Below are positions 25,362 to 40,160 of a DNA stretch of 64,000 nucleotides, in pieces (the stretch's first letter is position 1; each line of letters starts with the position of its first letter). The stretch lies in the NCBI RefSeq assembly GCF_021917145.1, contig NC_061068.1:8190404-8254403 (forward strand), in the 5' to 3' direction. Source of the stretch: Hypomesus transpacificus (lineage: Eukaryota > Chordata > Actinopteri > Osmeriformes > Osmeridae). The notes under the pieces were generated by a model. That model saw only the letters and a program-made list of their open reading frames with translations, searched no databases and was not told the DNA's origin. Both the position numbers and the translations under genes were made by a program.

Positions 25362-28300
25362 TGGAGGTGAGGGGTTGAGTGACGGTCAGCATATGGCTGT
25401 GGATGAGAATAATGTTCAAAAGAGGTGGAGATCGTTTGATAAGGGGAGAGCATTTGTCAGAAACGGTCTGAAAATGTTTGTCGCAGATTGACTACATACA
25501 GAGAGGAGGCTTGTCTCTAACACAGACCTGTCTGTTATCTGCAGGTCTAATGGACTTGTGAGTCATTCTTCCACTCAGGTTTTAAAGCAGAGCAGATAGC
25601 AGACTGGGGCAGAGATACTGTCAGTTACAGATGTTGAAGACTGATACATTAGTGTGGCTCACTGATGTGTGAGGTTGTATATGTTTGCGGCAGAGGGAAA
25701 GAGAAAGAGAGAAAGAGAGAGAGACAGCGAGGGGAAAAAAAGAGAGGCCATGCATTCATGCATGCTTGATGTGCTTCGTCATATTCAGTCTCTTGGTGTT
25801 AATACCACATAGCTGCTTGCGTGGGTTGTGCATATGTGCCAGTGTGAATATACATGAATTCAGAGAGTAAGTGTGATATTCCTGTTTGTGTGTGTGTGTG
25901 TGCGTGTAAGTATGTGTGTGTGTGTGTTTGAGTGAGTGCTCATCATATCTTAGTAGCGTGTCTTATCTTCTAGTTGTGCACCACGTTCGTCATGTATGAA
26001 CTTGAACATGTGCTCCATCAACCCTTTGGCCTGTTTGGCTTTCCCTCCCCATAGATCCTCCGTGTCTTCAAGCCTGTAATTTGATCTGAGTTTGTCTCAC
26101 TCAATTAGAGCCTGGGGAAGCTGGAGCCGTGTGCTGTAATCATTGGCTCATAGTCTCCACAAGACAAAGCAAGGCAACAAAGGAAAGACCTCCCTACCCT
26201 CACTCCCTCTGTCCTCAACTGAGTCCATGGCTCCTTTGACCCGGCATCAGCCTCTTTATGCGGTACACAATACTGGACTGGCACATCTGGGCACAGACAC
26301 AGCTGTCAGACACAGCACAGTCGTATCACAAAGGTAGAGGGATGTTTTGTGAACGCTCATACTGAGTGTGGGGAGGTGCATGGGAAGCCTAGATAACACA
26401 TTTGCGTTAGTGAGGTCATATATACTGTAGACGGAGGGAGGACAAGACGTGGTTTAGGGTGAAGTGATGTCAGAGGGCGGAGGTGGACCGTGAGAAGGCT
26501 GGAAAGAGAAATGAGGAGCAAAGCAATAAGAGTTTAGAGGGAGGACGATTTCTTGACATGGCTGTCGATTAGAACAGGAACGTGTGTGTCTGTACCCCCT
26601 GTGTGTGTCTCCTAGTATTAGCTGCTTTCTAGAACCGAACCCTGAGCCATGAACCATGGCCACATGTTCACAATGTGACAGGCGTCACATGTGTTTTCTT
26701 GGTTCCTGGTTTCTATGCCAGATTTCCTTATCTTTAGACGGCATGCATGCACCCAAGGTTGGGCCCCTGCCCTAACCCCCAGCAGTGCCTCGGACTGCGC
26801 CTGTTTAGGGTTGGGGGTGGGGGAGGGAGGGATGGAGGGGTGAACTGACCCCCACAGTAACAGGACCCAAAAAGTAAAATAGACGAAAGCCTGATAAACA
26901 CTGGCAGCTGAGCTTCCTCTCACAAAGGGCCTTTCCACGACCACAAACCCTGACACAAATGTTCCCCAACACAAAGATTCACAAAGACAACGGATGCAAA
27001 GTGCACAGTCAAACCCAGCGTAACGCCCTGGCTTTCACACAGACACAGTTTGAAGTTGACTCAGTCTGACCGGCCTGTGGAGCAGCTCCAGTGGAGGAGG
27101 ATGCTTTACGTAACTGGGAGGCTCTGTGGATGTGCTCTGAGTGGAGGCTATTCTGTGGCTCTGGGTCTGCCTCAGATACTTTCTCATCTCAGCTTTGGAA
27201 AAGATTAATATCTGGATTATACTCATTTTGTGTGTGTGTTTGTGTACAGCATGTGTGTGTGTGTGTATGAGTAATATGTGCGTGTTTCTTTTTTTTTTTT
27301 TACATGGTTTTTGGTGGCCAACCACCAAATGGGAGCGCAAGCAGCAGGTTTAGGACAGTGAAGTGTTATCCTCCTGGAAGGACCTCTGCAGCTCAGCCCT
27401 TTGCTTTCATTGTAGTCATGGCAGCTGTCCAACTGACCTGCTGTTATCTCTCATCTCAGCATGGTAGAGTTTGGGGCCGGAGGGGGGGGCAAAGAGAGAG
27501 AGAGAGAGTAGCTCCTGTAGATATTGATGATCATGTTCGTCATGTGTTGTTTGTCTGTGAAGGCATGTCTAAGCTTGCCCATCTGTACACAACCTTCCCC
27601 CTTGTGTTTGTAAGTCTGTATGCATGTTTCAGGCTGCCGATAAGCAAGGGCGCGCTTCAGTTTGGACTGATGATTGAGTGTGGAGTGTGAGAGCAGCTGT
27701 GTGCTGACAGTGGCACCGTGTTGCAGCTGGCAGCGGGGGGGGGACACAGAACAGACCCCCTCTGATAACATGGCTCAGACAGACAGACAGGGACAGGGGG
27801 CAGGACATGCTGAGAGGTCACATGTGTAGACACCTTGTCTACCGCTGCTGCTGTGGACCGAGACCCAAATGATCAGTGATTACATTAGAGGGGAAGTGTG
27901 GGGGGTCATTGAGTTGTTTTAGAATGCCAGCACAGATGCAGTGCTCTGTGTCCTGAGATTTCTCCTGAAATTGAGATGAGATCTCATGGGGATCTGCAAG
28001 GTGACAGTGAACAGTGGGACAAGGGAGAGTGAGAAAGAGAGAGAAAATAAGGGATGTTTGTAGGGGACCATCATTTGAAAACAGAATTGAGATGTAAACC
28101 TTAAGGTTGATTGCATGTGCGTCTATAATCCAAGACTATGAAAGTATTCATGGAAAGCAGTTCATTTGAAGGTCACTTCGTAATCTTGAAAACCATCTTA
28201 CACTCAGAGGTCAAACACACTCTATTTCATTCTGTTTCTTTTTTTCCTGGGTCTGCCTTCAACCGATCCTATTTTAGTGTGTTCCGCCTGACTGTTTGCA

Positions 28301-28653
28301 CTCTCATGAAAAGATCAAAACTGTTCAGATGCCGTCTTTCTTTCTCTGGAAAAAACCTGTGGAGGCCGAGTGAGGCTGTTTTCCCAGTCCAGGGGGAGCG
28401 ATCTGCTCTCTGCGGAGCCAGGAGGATACTCTGCATGGATTCAACACAGCTCTTTATAAGGACAGAGGAAAAAGGGCCCGCTGCCTCTATATATAGACAG
28501 ACTTTATTGGGCCTCTTGTCTCTTTTCCCCCTCTGCTGCTCTTAGGAATCTCTCACCAAAGCCATGTGGGCGGCCAACCCTTCTCTCCTGCCCGCAGAGA
28601 GGAGAGTGAGAATGATAATGATCTGGGTGATAATAACAGAGTGAGCAGAGAAC

Positions 28654-28853
<200 letters not shown>

Positions 28854-31800
28854 CAAACAGGAGGAGAGATGGTGAGAGGGGAAGTGAGTTGGCATCAGTG
28901 TATCTAACATGGACTCAGCGCTCCTCACTGGCTGTCATCTTGATTGCTTAGCAGAATGAGAAGGTTGATACAGGGTACTCTGGGGATTCAACCGATGTCT
29001 CCCTGAGGTCTTCTGGATGATTCCAAACTATGAGCAATGCTAGTATTTGTCTGTCTTGTTTTGGGGCATGTTCGTGTGTGTGTGTGTTCCTACTCTCCAC
29101 TGCACTGCAATGTATTTCAAGCTTTGATCTCTGCTATCTAAACAGGCCTCTAAACTTGTGCAATCTTGCTGCCTAAATCTCTACAGCCAGTGTATCCCTT
29201 GGTGATGCTAACAAACCGTACCTTGGTGTAACAGTAACTGTGTCCAATCAACTAGGCTTAGAGAGATTGGAAGACTCAAGTAACAAAACGACAACAAGAT
29301 AGTGAAAGCAAATATGGACTGAGAAGTCAACGTCTACATTTTATCACTATATTAAAGTGATTTGTGTTGTCAATCTTTTTTTTTCTTCTCATAAATCTGT
29401 TGCCAGAGTAACCTTAACATTTCTCTAGATGTGTGAAACATCAGATTACACAAGGGATGTTCAAGTGATAAACAGATAGACAATAATCATCACAAAAAAC
29501 CATAATGATCCAAACTCCCAAGAACATATTCATATTTTCTGTGAGTATAAAACGAATGAAGAATTTTTTTGAATGTTGACATATTTTCCTGAATACACTT
29601 CTGAGAACATCTTCACAGGTTTTGGCTGTGCAACACTCTACAAAAACAAGATTGTCAAAATGATTTGTCTTGTTTTGTGGCCATGACCCTGTCCATGAGA
29701 AAATCTGAGGAGGTGTGAGGGGGACCCCACCCAGGAACACCATCTACTCCCTGGGGTTAAAAAGACTCAGGCCAGATGAAAAATGAAGTGTTTATTTGCA
29801 TGTGTGCTGTCAAATACAGGGGTTGTACAGAAGCATCAACTGCCAAGCAAATGACATGCAAATGAGATTCAAATGAGATAAAAAGAGGCTGAAAGGGTGA
29901 ATGACACAGTATGTTTGTATGCATGCCATGGCACACGAGTTAGAGCTTTGTACATCTATCACAACTGGATGAATGAAAAGGTGGACTTTCTATGATAACG
30001 GTGAACAATATTGGACCCAAGATAAAACCAAATGAAAGACCTACAGGATATCTGCATGTCGTGCCAAGGAATATCTGAACGTCTAATTTGGTGACAGTAT
30101 GAGCGTGGTATTTGTGTGCATGTTTGTGGATGTCGTGTATGTACCACATTTACCTGTTTATCATTTGTTTTCCCTTTTAAAACCACCATCAGTTTTACTA
30201 CAACAGTAACAGAAGAGCTCTGAGAATGACCAACTATGGCGTCACAATAGTGGTGGACAATGGGGCTGTGTCAGGGAGGGCGGCCTGGGCGTGGCCACTC
30301 TGGACAGAGGCTCCTCACAATGCAGGGGCCACAGCAGCTGTCTGAACCACTGTGTCTCCCTTCACCCCACTACCACTCTCTGTTCAGCTCCAACCCTGGA
30401 ACGCAGGGATGGAGGTGGAGTGGGAGGAGAGCCAGAGAGGGATAGATGGCAAACATAGACTGGAAAACAAAAGGCCAAGGGACAGAGAGGCCCTTTCAGT
30501 TAAAACGTGCACATACATACACACAAGTACACACCCAAACACACACACACAAGCACACTTGCATAGATAACCTCACAATTATTGTCCAGCCTGCATTCAT
30601 CTTCTCTTCAACACCCCCACAACCCTCACACACGTACCCACTGTTAGTCTCTGCTCCTCCCATACTTATAAACGTTGTGCAGTTGATTTGAGTTACAGGA
30701 GTGTTTACCCAAGCTTCTAAAAGGAGAGCTATCCTCTTCAAACAACCATAAAATTTTACTGGCCACGACAAAGACAAGTGATGAAGCTAACCCGCTGAAC
30801 TGAATTTCACATAAAGGAAGAAAGAATTCTGGTCGCCTTGGCAGGATTCTGATTGTAAGGGCAAAATCATAGTCAGAAAGATTCATGACAGGTACAAATG
30901 TCCTGGATTGTAAGATGAGTCTGATGAACAATTGAAACAGCCCTTGTGGGACTGTGCAAACAGTGGAGGAACCTCATTGACTGTATATGAAGTCTGAATA
31001 AACACAAAGCCCACCTGCTCTTCAGTTTACGTTTAATGAGAACTACACAACAAAAGCCCAGTACAATAGTCATGGGGGCTTCTGCTGTTGACTATTCAGA
31101 CACCCATGCACTTCTGAATAGGCTTCAGGATATCAATCTGTTTTAAAGCATACATGGTTGGCATTAGATATGGGAGTTTTCCTACAGGTCATAGGATAAG
31201 GATGTCACAGAACTTTGACTACATAGAGGTTTTCCCTAAAAGGTCAAACAGAATGTATTCATTTTGGTTCCATTTTAGGGCTTGCATTTAGTTGCTGCAG
31301 ACCTACAGTCCTGTAGTGGCATTGAGGATGGATGATTTGTTTGTTTTCATTCCTGCATCTGAAACAGATATTTTACACTAGCCTTTGAGACAGCAGTCCC
31401 ATATTACATAGGCCTATCCCTCTATGACCTTGCTGGTCTTTCTACCCCGAGAACTCTGTCCATCAGACACATTCATTTCCTGAGGGGATGGGGGACCGTG
31501 AGAGAAGGACTTCCAAGACGTTCCCTTTAAATGGATGTAGATGGAAATATATTGGATACAGATAGAATAAGATTGACCAAATATTCATAGCCTAGTAGTA
31601 AATCCATGTCACACAGTCTGACGTCAACTGCCTGTATGTGGATGTTTTCCGAATTATCAACACTGTTAAATAAGTTTTGAGCGCCATCCAGTGGTTTTAA
31701 TCGACTTAAACAAACTGCATACGACAAAAGTTCACATCAAAATAAAAAGCATTTTTTATCATATTTAAATGTGGAAGATAGTAGCCTATTTATAATTAAT

Positions 31801-32814
31801 TTACTCTTCAGCCTACATTGGTTTCTCTTCACACTCAGTGATTTGAGTATCAGTACATCTACGTAATGTTAAATTGTACTAAAAAGAGCTATGGTGTATT
31901 TTAGAAACAGATCTGAGTGAGATGAGTGGACATTTTCCTACTCGAGAAAACCCGATGCGACGCATGAAGACCACCAGTGATACCAAAAAGAAAGGGTTAT
32001 CAACGTTCATCAACATTAAGGCAGATAGTGTAAGGTGCTGTAAATCATGGATGAAGCACGTACGGAAGTTATTGCCCCATAAGCGAATGCATTTTTGGCT
32101 CCGACCTACACGCTTTCAAAGAAGACGTGAAGTGTGAACATTGTGTCGTCACAGTGCAACTGGGAATGCTTTGGTTTTCAGCTACTTCATCAATCGCAAT
32201 GTTCTCGGATTGTTTACAGAACACCATATAAATTGACGCCGTGAAGTGAGCTGTAGGTATTTTGTCTAGACAATTTACCATTACCATATTGAATGTGTAT
32301 CGAAACAATTGTGTCTGATCATGAGTTCCACTGTAGTTCCAAATGGGTGTTAGATAGCAACATTTCTGAAAGATAATCTGTACCTTGAGAAACTGGGACA
32401 GTGTCCCCAACTGAAGGTAGGATGGTGTTGTGTAACTCTGTCTGCCCAGGGTGTAAGAAACGTGACATGTGTTAGCCAAGCTGTCTTCTGCAAGCAATTT
32501 GACCCACCTTGTTGGTCACTGCACCTACACAGACTGCCTGCATTCTTGCAGAGCTTGAACCCTAAACTCCAGCCCCTATACAGAATGTCACAACTATGTT
32601 ACAAAATTGTGCCATCATTTATTTGTGTGTATGTATTACGAAGTTTGTTTTATTTAAAAAAAACTGCTTAGGGGTATTGAATATACAGTGTCATTTAAAC
32701 TTAACAACTGAGCAATTATCCTTACAGCTTTGCTCTGGCTGACTGAGCAAGCTGAGCTACTGACAATCGGAAGCAGCATGAGATAGAGGGGCAAGAGACC
32801 AGGGGCTGTGCTGC

Positions 32815-35800
32815 ATGGAGGTCCCTAAACCCAGGAAGAGTGTCCATCCTGGGCAGAAGGAGGACGGAGCTCAGGGCAAGGATGGAAGTCCAACACCAAG
32901 TATTGAAAGTGGTGAGTGTTTCTCATGCCCTGCCTGCACTTAAAACCTGTCTGTGTCTGTATTCTGAGAGGCCATGGTGCTCTGTCACTTGTGTCTGTTT
33001 GACTTGCAAGAAAAAATGTCAAGCTGACCTATTGAAAAAAAGTACAATTCATAGTTTTGTTTCACTGGTTATTCTTATGTGATCATCTAGGTGACTCAAC
33101 ATAAATCTCCTGAACCAACTCTGTTTACAGTTTTGGACTGTTGCTTTGACACCTGCAAGCTTACAGTATTAAACCTTTATACAGCTTGCCAATGTATGAA
33201 TAATGTTGAATAAGTCATGAGGTCACACTTGGAAATGTCAGGTGGTCAGATGTATGAATACAGAGGCCAGGCATTAATGTTTCATGTGTTTGCTGACTGT
33301 GCGTTTGGTCTTGGACTGAAGAGGTCAAGGTTTAGGTTTCAGTTACAGACCCCAGCTTTGTGAACCTAATGATATATTAATCCCATGATCTCTTTACATC
33401 GGAATGTTGTTGAAACACATGTGAGGCTACTATGACCTAAGTGTAATTGTATGTTCAGAACTATTTAATACGATAGAGTGAACTACTGAATGTACCAAAT
33501 GTGAAGTGAGAAATACATGTTTGGATAACTGTGGTTTCTGTCCACAATTAGATTCAGACCCTGCAGGAGATATGGGGGACACCTCTAAAGACCACCAGAG
33601 CAAATCAGTGTGTCAGCGACGCACCCAAGCACCCCAGAACCCCACCATCAATAAGGGCCTACAGCCAAGTACAACCAGCAACTTCAGACAGCCGAAACAC
33701 TTACCTTACATACCATACATCTGTCAAATAGAGCTGTCTTCATCATGCGGACTGGCTTGCTTGTGTGTTTGTGTGTCAGCGCCCCCTCCTGAGAGCAAAG
33801 TGCGCCGCAGCTTGCTCAACCTTCCTGTCATCAACCCAGAAAGACTCAGGACAGCTAAAGCCTTGGTGGACCAAGCATTGCAGGTAAAGTGTGTGCTTGA
33901 GATAGTAAAAATACATCTGACTTTGTTCCGAAAGGTCATTCAGTCATTCTCTCTACTCCTCGCTCTCCCTCCCTCTCCTCCAGATGCGGAAGGTCTTTTC
34001 CATCCAGGGTCAGTACCCGGTTGTTCGGGCTATCCTCAGGGCCAGAGGTTGGGTAGAACGGCGCCTACCAAAGCCAAACCAACTTTGCAGGCGTCGCCGA
34101 GGAGATGAGGAAGATGATGGGAATGATGCAGATGACAGTGATGATGATGATGGTGAGGTGGGAAGTAAACAGACAGTGTTTCGTAATTGTAATTTGTTAC
34201 TTTGATGTATTTGATATTTACATGGAAGATGGACTGAGTGGTTTGTTATGTGGCTGTGCTTCTGCTTAGACAATCCACACGATGTTGAGAAACAGGAGGA
34301 TCCTGATGACATGTGTGATATCATGGTAATATGCTTTCTGGTTCACCGCGCCTGGTAGCTGAGATGTGGTTCCTTTGCGATGGCCAGTCAATACAGACCC
34401 CGTTCTTTGACTCTTACCACCGAAACACTGTTGAATGATTGTAATGGAAGAATTCGAGTGGCACTGTGTAGATCGGAATAGTCAAGGGATGTGGTTTCAA
34501 TACAATTTATTTAGATTATACAGTTACATAAGATTAAACAAAGCTATGCTGATCAGTCATTAACAAAGGAGGTGCCATCCACATGCCATTATGTGATGCA
34601 CTTCTGACACTTAACCTTCTGTGGTACTCTCTCTCTATGCATCATTTTCATGTCGCTTTGGATAACAGTATCTGTTGAATTTATCAAATGTATGTAAATG
34701 TGGTCAAACACATTTCACTTTGACTACATAGGCGTGCCAAAGATCATGAGAACGCATTCCGTTGTTCAACAGTCACGCATGGTGCGCAATGAAAGGACAT
34801 ACCTTTATTGGACAACCCGTAGAGAGAACATTGAAATTCGGATTCTGCGAAAGGAACAGATTACTAATCACTATGCAAAGGCTGGAACCATCACCACCAA
34901 GGTCAGACATATCATAATGTCTTACATGAAAGACGACAGCCTATTTACGTAACTCTGAAATGCCATTGATGACACGTACTGTATGGTTTTGTCCTGTGTC
35001 CCTCGCACCTGTCTGTCAGGTGGGCCTGTGTGTCAACCTGAGGAACCTGAGGTGGTTCGATGCAGCTGACCCGGACACCTTCTTCCCTCGCTGCTATAGG
35101 CTGGGTGCAGAAGATGAGAAGTACGCCTTCATCGGTCAGAATGTTTCCTTTGTCACTATTGATTATCTTTGTATTGAGTACCTCTGTATTCCTTGCATTG
35201 TCCCTGTACTTTCTACTGGATGGGTTTCCAGAACATTTCAGTACTGTATCATTGCTATTTTCACACCCGTTCTCCCCCCCCCTTCTAAATCTCCCCCCAA
35301 CGTGTGCAGAGGACTACAGGAGGACAGCCTGCACCAGCCTATTGAAGTGTATAGTAGAGAGGAGTTGTGGTGAGAGAGGAGAGGGACAGAAAGCTTGGAA
35401 AGACGGATCAACCAGGCAGTCAGGCTAGTGAACGATGATGGTCATTCCCAACATCATGCCAGTTGCACATTATTTGTTGAAAGAGGCTAACTAACTTCTG
35501 TCCTCGTCCCAACTGTGTGTTTAGGTCAAAACAAATCAAACAAGCGCCGACCAGTCGTATCGGTGTCCTGCACAATCATTGACATTGCATTAGAAGTGTG
35601 TCAAGACTTTCTGGATAGTTTGGAACATAATGACATAGACATTTCCTTGGACACGCCGCCAGCGCTTAATGAAGAACAGTGGTCTGAGTTCATTCACAAT
35701 TATTACTGCGTTGTTCAGTGAGTACTTTTTAAGTGTCTGATGATCGTGTCTTGATGGGCTTTCCATACCAAAGAGCCATTAGAGACTGCAGGCTCTCTTC

Positions 35801-38171
35801 ATTTTCCCACGTTTCTCTCTCTTTCTCTCTCTCTCTCTCTTGCGCTCTCCCTCTCCCTCACTCCCCCTGTCTCTCTCTAATGATCTCTTCCCAGTGATGG
35901 AGTAGGAATAGAAAACAGTTCTATGTATCTGGCCAGCTGTCAGGCCATGTTGCAGAAGCTTCAGGAGGTCAGTCCACAGCTGGAAACAGACGGTACTCAC
36001 AACATCTGGATTATCAAACCAGGGGCCATGTCCAGAGGTAGAGGTGAGCTTCAAGAGGAGCACATGACACAAAATAGTCATACATCATATCTAATAATCT
36101 AGCTCTTATCTCAGTCATATAAAAAAGTATTTACTGTTATACTAATGGTGCTGCTGCCTTTGGTCTCCAGGTATAATGTGTGCAAAGCGTCTAGATGAGA
36201 TCCTCAGGCTGGTTGACAGTGACCCGTCCCTGATTAAGGACAGTAAGTGGGTGGTGCAGAAGTACCTGGAGCGCCCCCTGCTAGTTCATGACACCAAGTT
36301 TGACCTGCGTCAGTGGTTCCTGGTCACTGACTGGAACCCCCTCACTGTCTGGTTCTATAAGAAGTGCTACATGCGCTTCTGCACACAGCCCTACTCAGTA
36401 GAGACTCTGGACAGGTATGGAAGAGGGAGGGGTTAAGAGAGAACTGTGAAGATTTCTTTTTATTCTTAAATCCTTTACTCACATTTTTCTACCCTTTGCC
36501 TCTCCCTTTATTTACCTCACCCTCCTTCACTCTAATCAACTTACCTTTCACCCATCTCCCCCAGCTCCATTCATCTGTGTAATAACTCCATCCAGAAGCA
36601 CCTGCAGCCTTCTCTGCAGCGCCACCCGGAGGTACCGGCAGACAACATGTGGTCGTGTGACCAGTTCAAAGCCTTCTTGTCTAGGCAAGGTCGGGGTGCA
36701 CAGTGGGGGTCTGTGGTGGTCCCAGGGATGAAGAAGGCTGTGGTCAATGCCCTTCAGACAGCTCAGGACCTGGTGGAGTCACGACGAGGTAGCTTTGAAC
36801 TGTATGGAGCTGACTTCATGCTCGGTAAGTTTCTCAGTGTAGCATAGTGGCATGGCATATTTTTCAGGATTTCAATGATGGGCATACGTGTGATTCATAC
36901 TGCTATCCAAAAGCTAAATGTGTAGCGACATTGTAGAGAGTGGTGCTGGGTGGTATAAGAATTCTATGATGTTTGTCTCTTTCCTAGGTCGCGACCTGAG
37001 GCCATGGCTGATAGAGATCAATGCCAGCCCCACCATGGCGCCATCCACAGCAGTGACTGCCCGCCTGTGTGCCAAGGTTCAGGAGGACACTTTACGGGTG
37101 GTTCTTGACAAACGTCTGGACAAGGGGGCACAAACCGGAGGTTTTCAGCTCATTTGCAAGCAGGTGAAGTTTTACACACTAGTGTTGGTACTGGTTTCTT
37201 GATTTGCATGAAAGGTGTTGTTCAAAAATGTGGCTGCATTAGTTTAATCATTTGGTTGATAAGCAAAATGTCCCATTTATTTTTCTTATTGAAGATACAT
37301 AATTCTGTATTTGAGAGATATTTTCTTTGAGGTGGTGAGGATTTAAAAAGTTAAAGTTTAACTGGATGATGGTCCCCCAACTATTCAAAAAGGATCTCCT
37401 TTCCCAATAAATATAGTATAGTAAAGTGTGTGTACATGGTTATCCAAAGCATGAATGGAACTTTTTGCTTAGGAACCAGAAGAAACATGCAGTTGTCTCT
37501 ATTATTCTAAAATAATCAATAAAATATTCAGCTCACTGTTCTTCTCTCTCCAGGCTGCAGTGGAGGTGCCTCAGTACGTTGGGGTCAACTTCCTTGTCGA
37601 GGGCTCTCAGATCAAACGGCCCCGGCGCACTCCTCCTCCGAAAGCCTCTAAACTCTCTGAGCCTCGGACCAACCTTGTGGTCCCCAGACGGTGCCCCGCC
37701 AGCAAGGAGGAGTCGAGGACAGAGAAAACAAAGACAGCATCTAAGAGGTGGATGAGGGCCGTGGTTAAACAGCTTTCCTTGTCTAGCACCAAGGTCCAGC
37801 CCCCTTCCTTTTCGGAGAAGCCTCCGGCCACAGACACTTGGAGGCTGCATTACCCATGCCTGCCTATGGTTGGTGTTCACTCTTATCACAGGCCCCCCAT
37901 AGCTCAGTCCCACTCCATGGATTGCTGGAGAAGGCCCCAGGTTATAAAGCCACGGTCGGTGCAAAACTGCAGACTTTTAGATACCAGCTATCAAGGCCCT
38001 ATTTTTCCTCTGGAGGTCATACGCCTGCAGGACCCAGCCAAGAAGGCCCCTTCCCTGCAGTTCACTCCTTTTGTCCGTCATCCTGGTTTCAGGTTTTCTC
38101 TACATCAGGACCTCCACCAGTGCATGGTCAGAGCTGCATGCACAGGGAAAGGACATTACAAAAGCACCTGA
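32815..38171 (+). CDS. ttll3: Tubulin glycylase, TTLL3/TTLL8 type, 13 exons
   Basis: Tubulin--glycine ligase of the TTL family, which adds the first glycine to tubulin tails in cilia and flagella. Exons: 32815-32911, 33552-33883, 33984-34152, 34270-34325, 34773-34901, 35020-35134, 35310-35369, 35525-35717, 35895-36043, 36171-36414, 36565-36824, 36988-37163, 37554-38171. Phases all fit; 2598 nt, 865 aa. Visible blocks: [20 protein letters not shown] (exon 3), an acidic D/E stretch after it, [36 protein letters not shown] and [13 protein letters not shown] with [15 protein letters not shown] (ATP-grasp core), and [20 protein letters not shown]. The last exon is a poorly conserved basic tail. 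TTLL3 and TTLL8 are alike; nearby cidec (next to TTLL3 in human 3p25.3) favours ttll3. Exon 2 may hide an in-frame 111-nt intron (33669-33779). Start at 32815 rests on an ATG opening a phase-1 exon that joins exon 2 exactly; no homology supports those first residues. Confidence 0.85.
34651..34697 (+). mobile_element. Fish L2/SINE-type 3' tail fragment
   Basis: CGCTTTGGATAACAGTATCT and the following Tgttgaatttatcaaatgta resemble the teleost consensus CTTTGGATAAAAGCGTCTGC-TAAATGA. It is a decayed fragment in ttll3 intron 4. The family name is from memory, not from a search. Confidence 0.45.
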
Positions 38172-38520
38172 TCCAGAGGATTATTATAACCCTTCACTTG
38201 CTGTTACATTTGAAGTTTGGTTAATCATTGTGACCTACCTCATATAAAGTCATTATCGAATCATAGCTTTGTGTTTGTATTTTTATGAAAATGGTTTCTG
38301 TTTTCCACTGTGAATCAGGGTATTATGTAATTTAGACCTTTATTTAAAAAAAATTGAAACTAGAAGAAATATAAACTCATGATTATGTACAGCTCACGTT
38401 GGCGGCAAACGCTGAGCTTTGTTGAAGTCCAAGTACTTTTGATTGACAAGTGTGATTGCGTCACCGTTTCTAGACCGGTTACGTGCGCGCAGCTGATCAG
38501 TCTGTATTTGCCAGGAAAAG
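38172..38520. other. Short ttll3-uqcrc1 spacer with uqcrc1 promoter
   Basis: Only 349 bp separate the ttll3 stop from the uqcrc1 start, so the ttll3 3' end and the uqcrc1 promoter share this stretch. Just before the start are CpG-containing motifs GATTGCGTCACCG (38,453-38,465, CRE/ATF-like) and GGTTACGTGCGCGC (near 38,477). No clear AATAAA for ttll3 is seen before about 38,340. Confidence 0.4.
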
Positions 38521-40076
38521 ATGGCAGCGTCCGTGTGCCGAGTTGGGAGTACTGTGGGTAAAGCCCTCGCCAAAGCACGCAGCGTGAGTAATCAGACATA
38601 TATTTAAGGTGTTTGGATTATAACGTAGTTTGGGAAAAGGATGTTCCTTCCGATAAAAAAAAAAACTTAGTTATAACCATCGAAGAACAAGGCCCTTCAT
38701 TAGCCGCACTAGCGAGCTAACGTTAGCACAGCTAGCTAGAGAGATTGAGGCATATAGGACTCGTTAGCTTGCTAGCTCGCTAACATTACGCAAGGTCAAC
38801 TGTCAGAACAGGCATAACGTCTTAAAATCAGGGTCTGATCTTTGCTCATACGGTTGTGCTTACGATTGCTAAGGACTTGTTCAGTGTTGTGTTCATTTAC
38901 AGACACTTTATTAAGGTCATTCTGATGATAACTGATAGATTTTCAGAGACGTCCTCATTTGCCCTCCCTGCTTTTATATCCGTGATTAGCAAGTTGGCTA
39001 GCCAGTTTTAGTAAGATAGTGCTAACGGTGACTGACCTAGTCAGAAAGTATATCATTAGTTTTTCGAACAATTTTCCCATCTTTCAGTCCTCGAAGGCAA
39101 ACTCTTTTAATGGGGTTTTTCCTTATTTATCTGACAATAACTTGTTACTATTATTAGTTGCAGGAGATGTGCCATCTAGCCACCTAATAATGATTTGGCT
39201 TATCAATATTAGAAGTGTAAAAAATCAACTACAATGTGAACGGCAAACCTTGTAGCTAACATACATGTATTACATGGGTGTTGTATTACATAGCAACCCG
39301 GTTATGTACAACTATATTGTTATAATCTCCACAGTCCTATAACCAGATATTAAAATAACATTAATTAGGGTAACCTTCTAATTCCATCCCCACTAGCCTG
39401 TGTTGCTGTCGCTCCGTCGTGGTCAGGCTACAGTGTCGTATGCCCAGACCCTGCTGGGGGCCCCTGAGACCCGACTCACTGCCCTGGACAATGGCCTGAG
39501 GATTGCCTCAGAGGATTCTGGACATGCCACATGCACTGTAAGAGCCTCTGAGAAACTGCTCTCAAAACACAATGGCATTTTATGTCAAGAATTCATACAT
39601 GCTTTCTTGTTTTGTTTTTTTGGGGGGGGACTGTTGGACATCAGAATGTTCCCTTAATTCACTGTGTAGACTTGGATGCCACTAGGTCACGTACTGAGCA
39701 CCTCCTCCTCTCTTAGGTTGGCCTGTGGATTAGCTGTGGTAGTCGCTACGAGTCAGAGAGGACCAATGGAGCAGGGTTCTTCCTGGAGCACCTGGCTTTC
39801 AAGGTACACTACGTTTTACACTGTTACAGTGTGCTTTGAGGCTCATTAACTTGTATGTCAACACTATTCTATATACCCAGACTTGTTCCTTTCACCTTGT
39901 TGATGTTGTTGTTGTTCTTCTTCTCCTCCAGGGGACAAAGAAGCACCCCCAGACAGCCTTGGAGCAGCAGGTAGAGTCGATGGGTGCTCACCTGAGTGCA
40001 TACACCTCCCGTGAGCACACTGCATATTACATGAAGACCATGGCAAAGGATCTGCCCAAAGGTGAGCTGAAAAGCA

Positions 40077-40160
<84 letters not shown>

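Noticed and set aside
29441-29743. 100-codon minus-strand frame
   Set aside because: No family motif, no splice context and ordinary AT-rich sequence; chance frame.
31922-32137. 71-codon open frame with basic residues upstream of ttll3
   Set aside because: It has a possible donor after KADS, but no family resemblance. The ttll3 start at 32815 already joins exon 2 in phase, so this frame is not needed.
34732-34772. Alternative acceptor tacatag at 34731 for ttll3 exon 5
   Set aside because: With the phase left by exon 4 it gives an early stop. The acceptor caacag at 34772 restores frame and the conserved SRMVRNE block.
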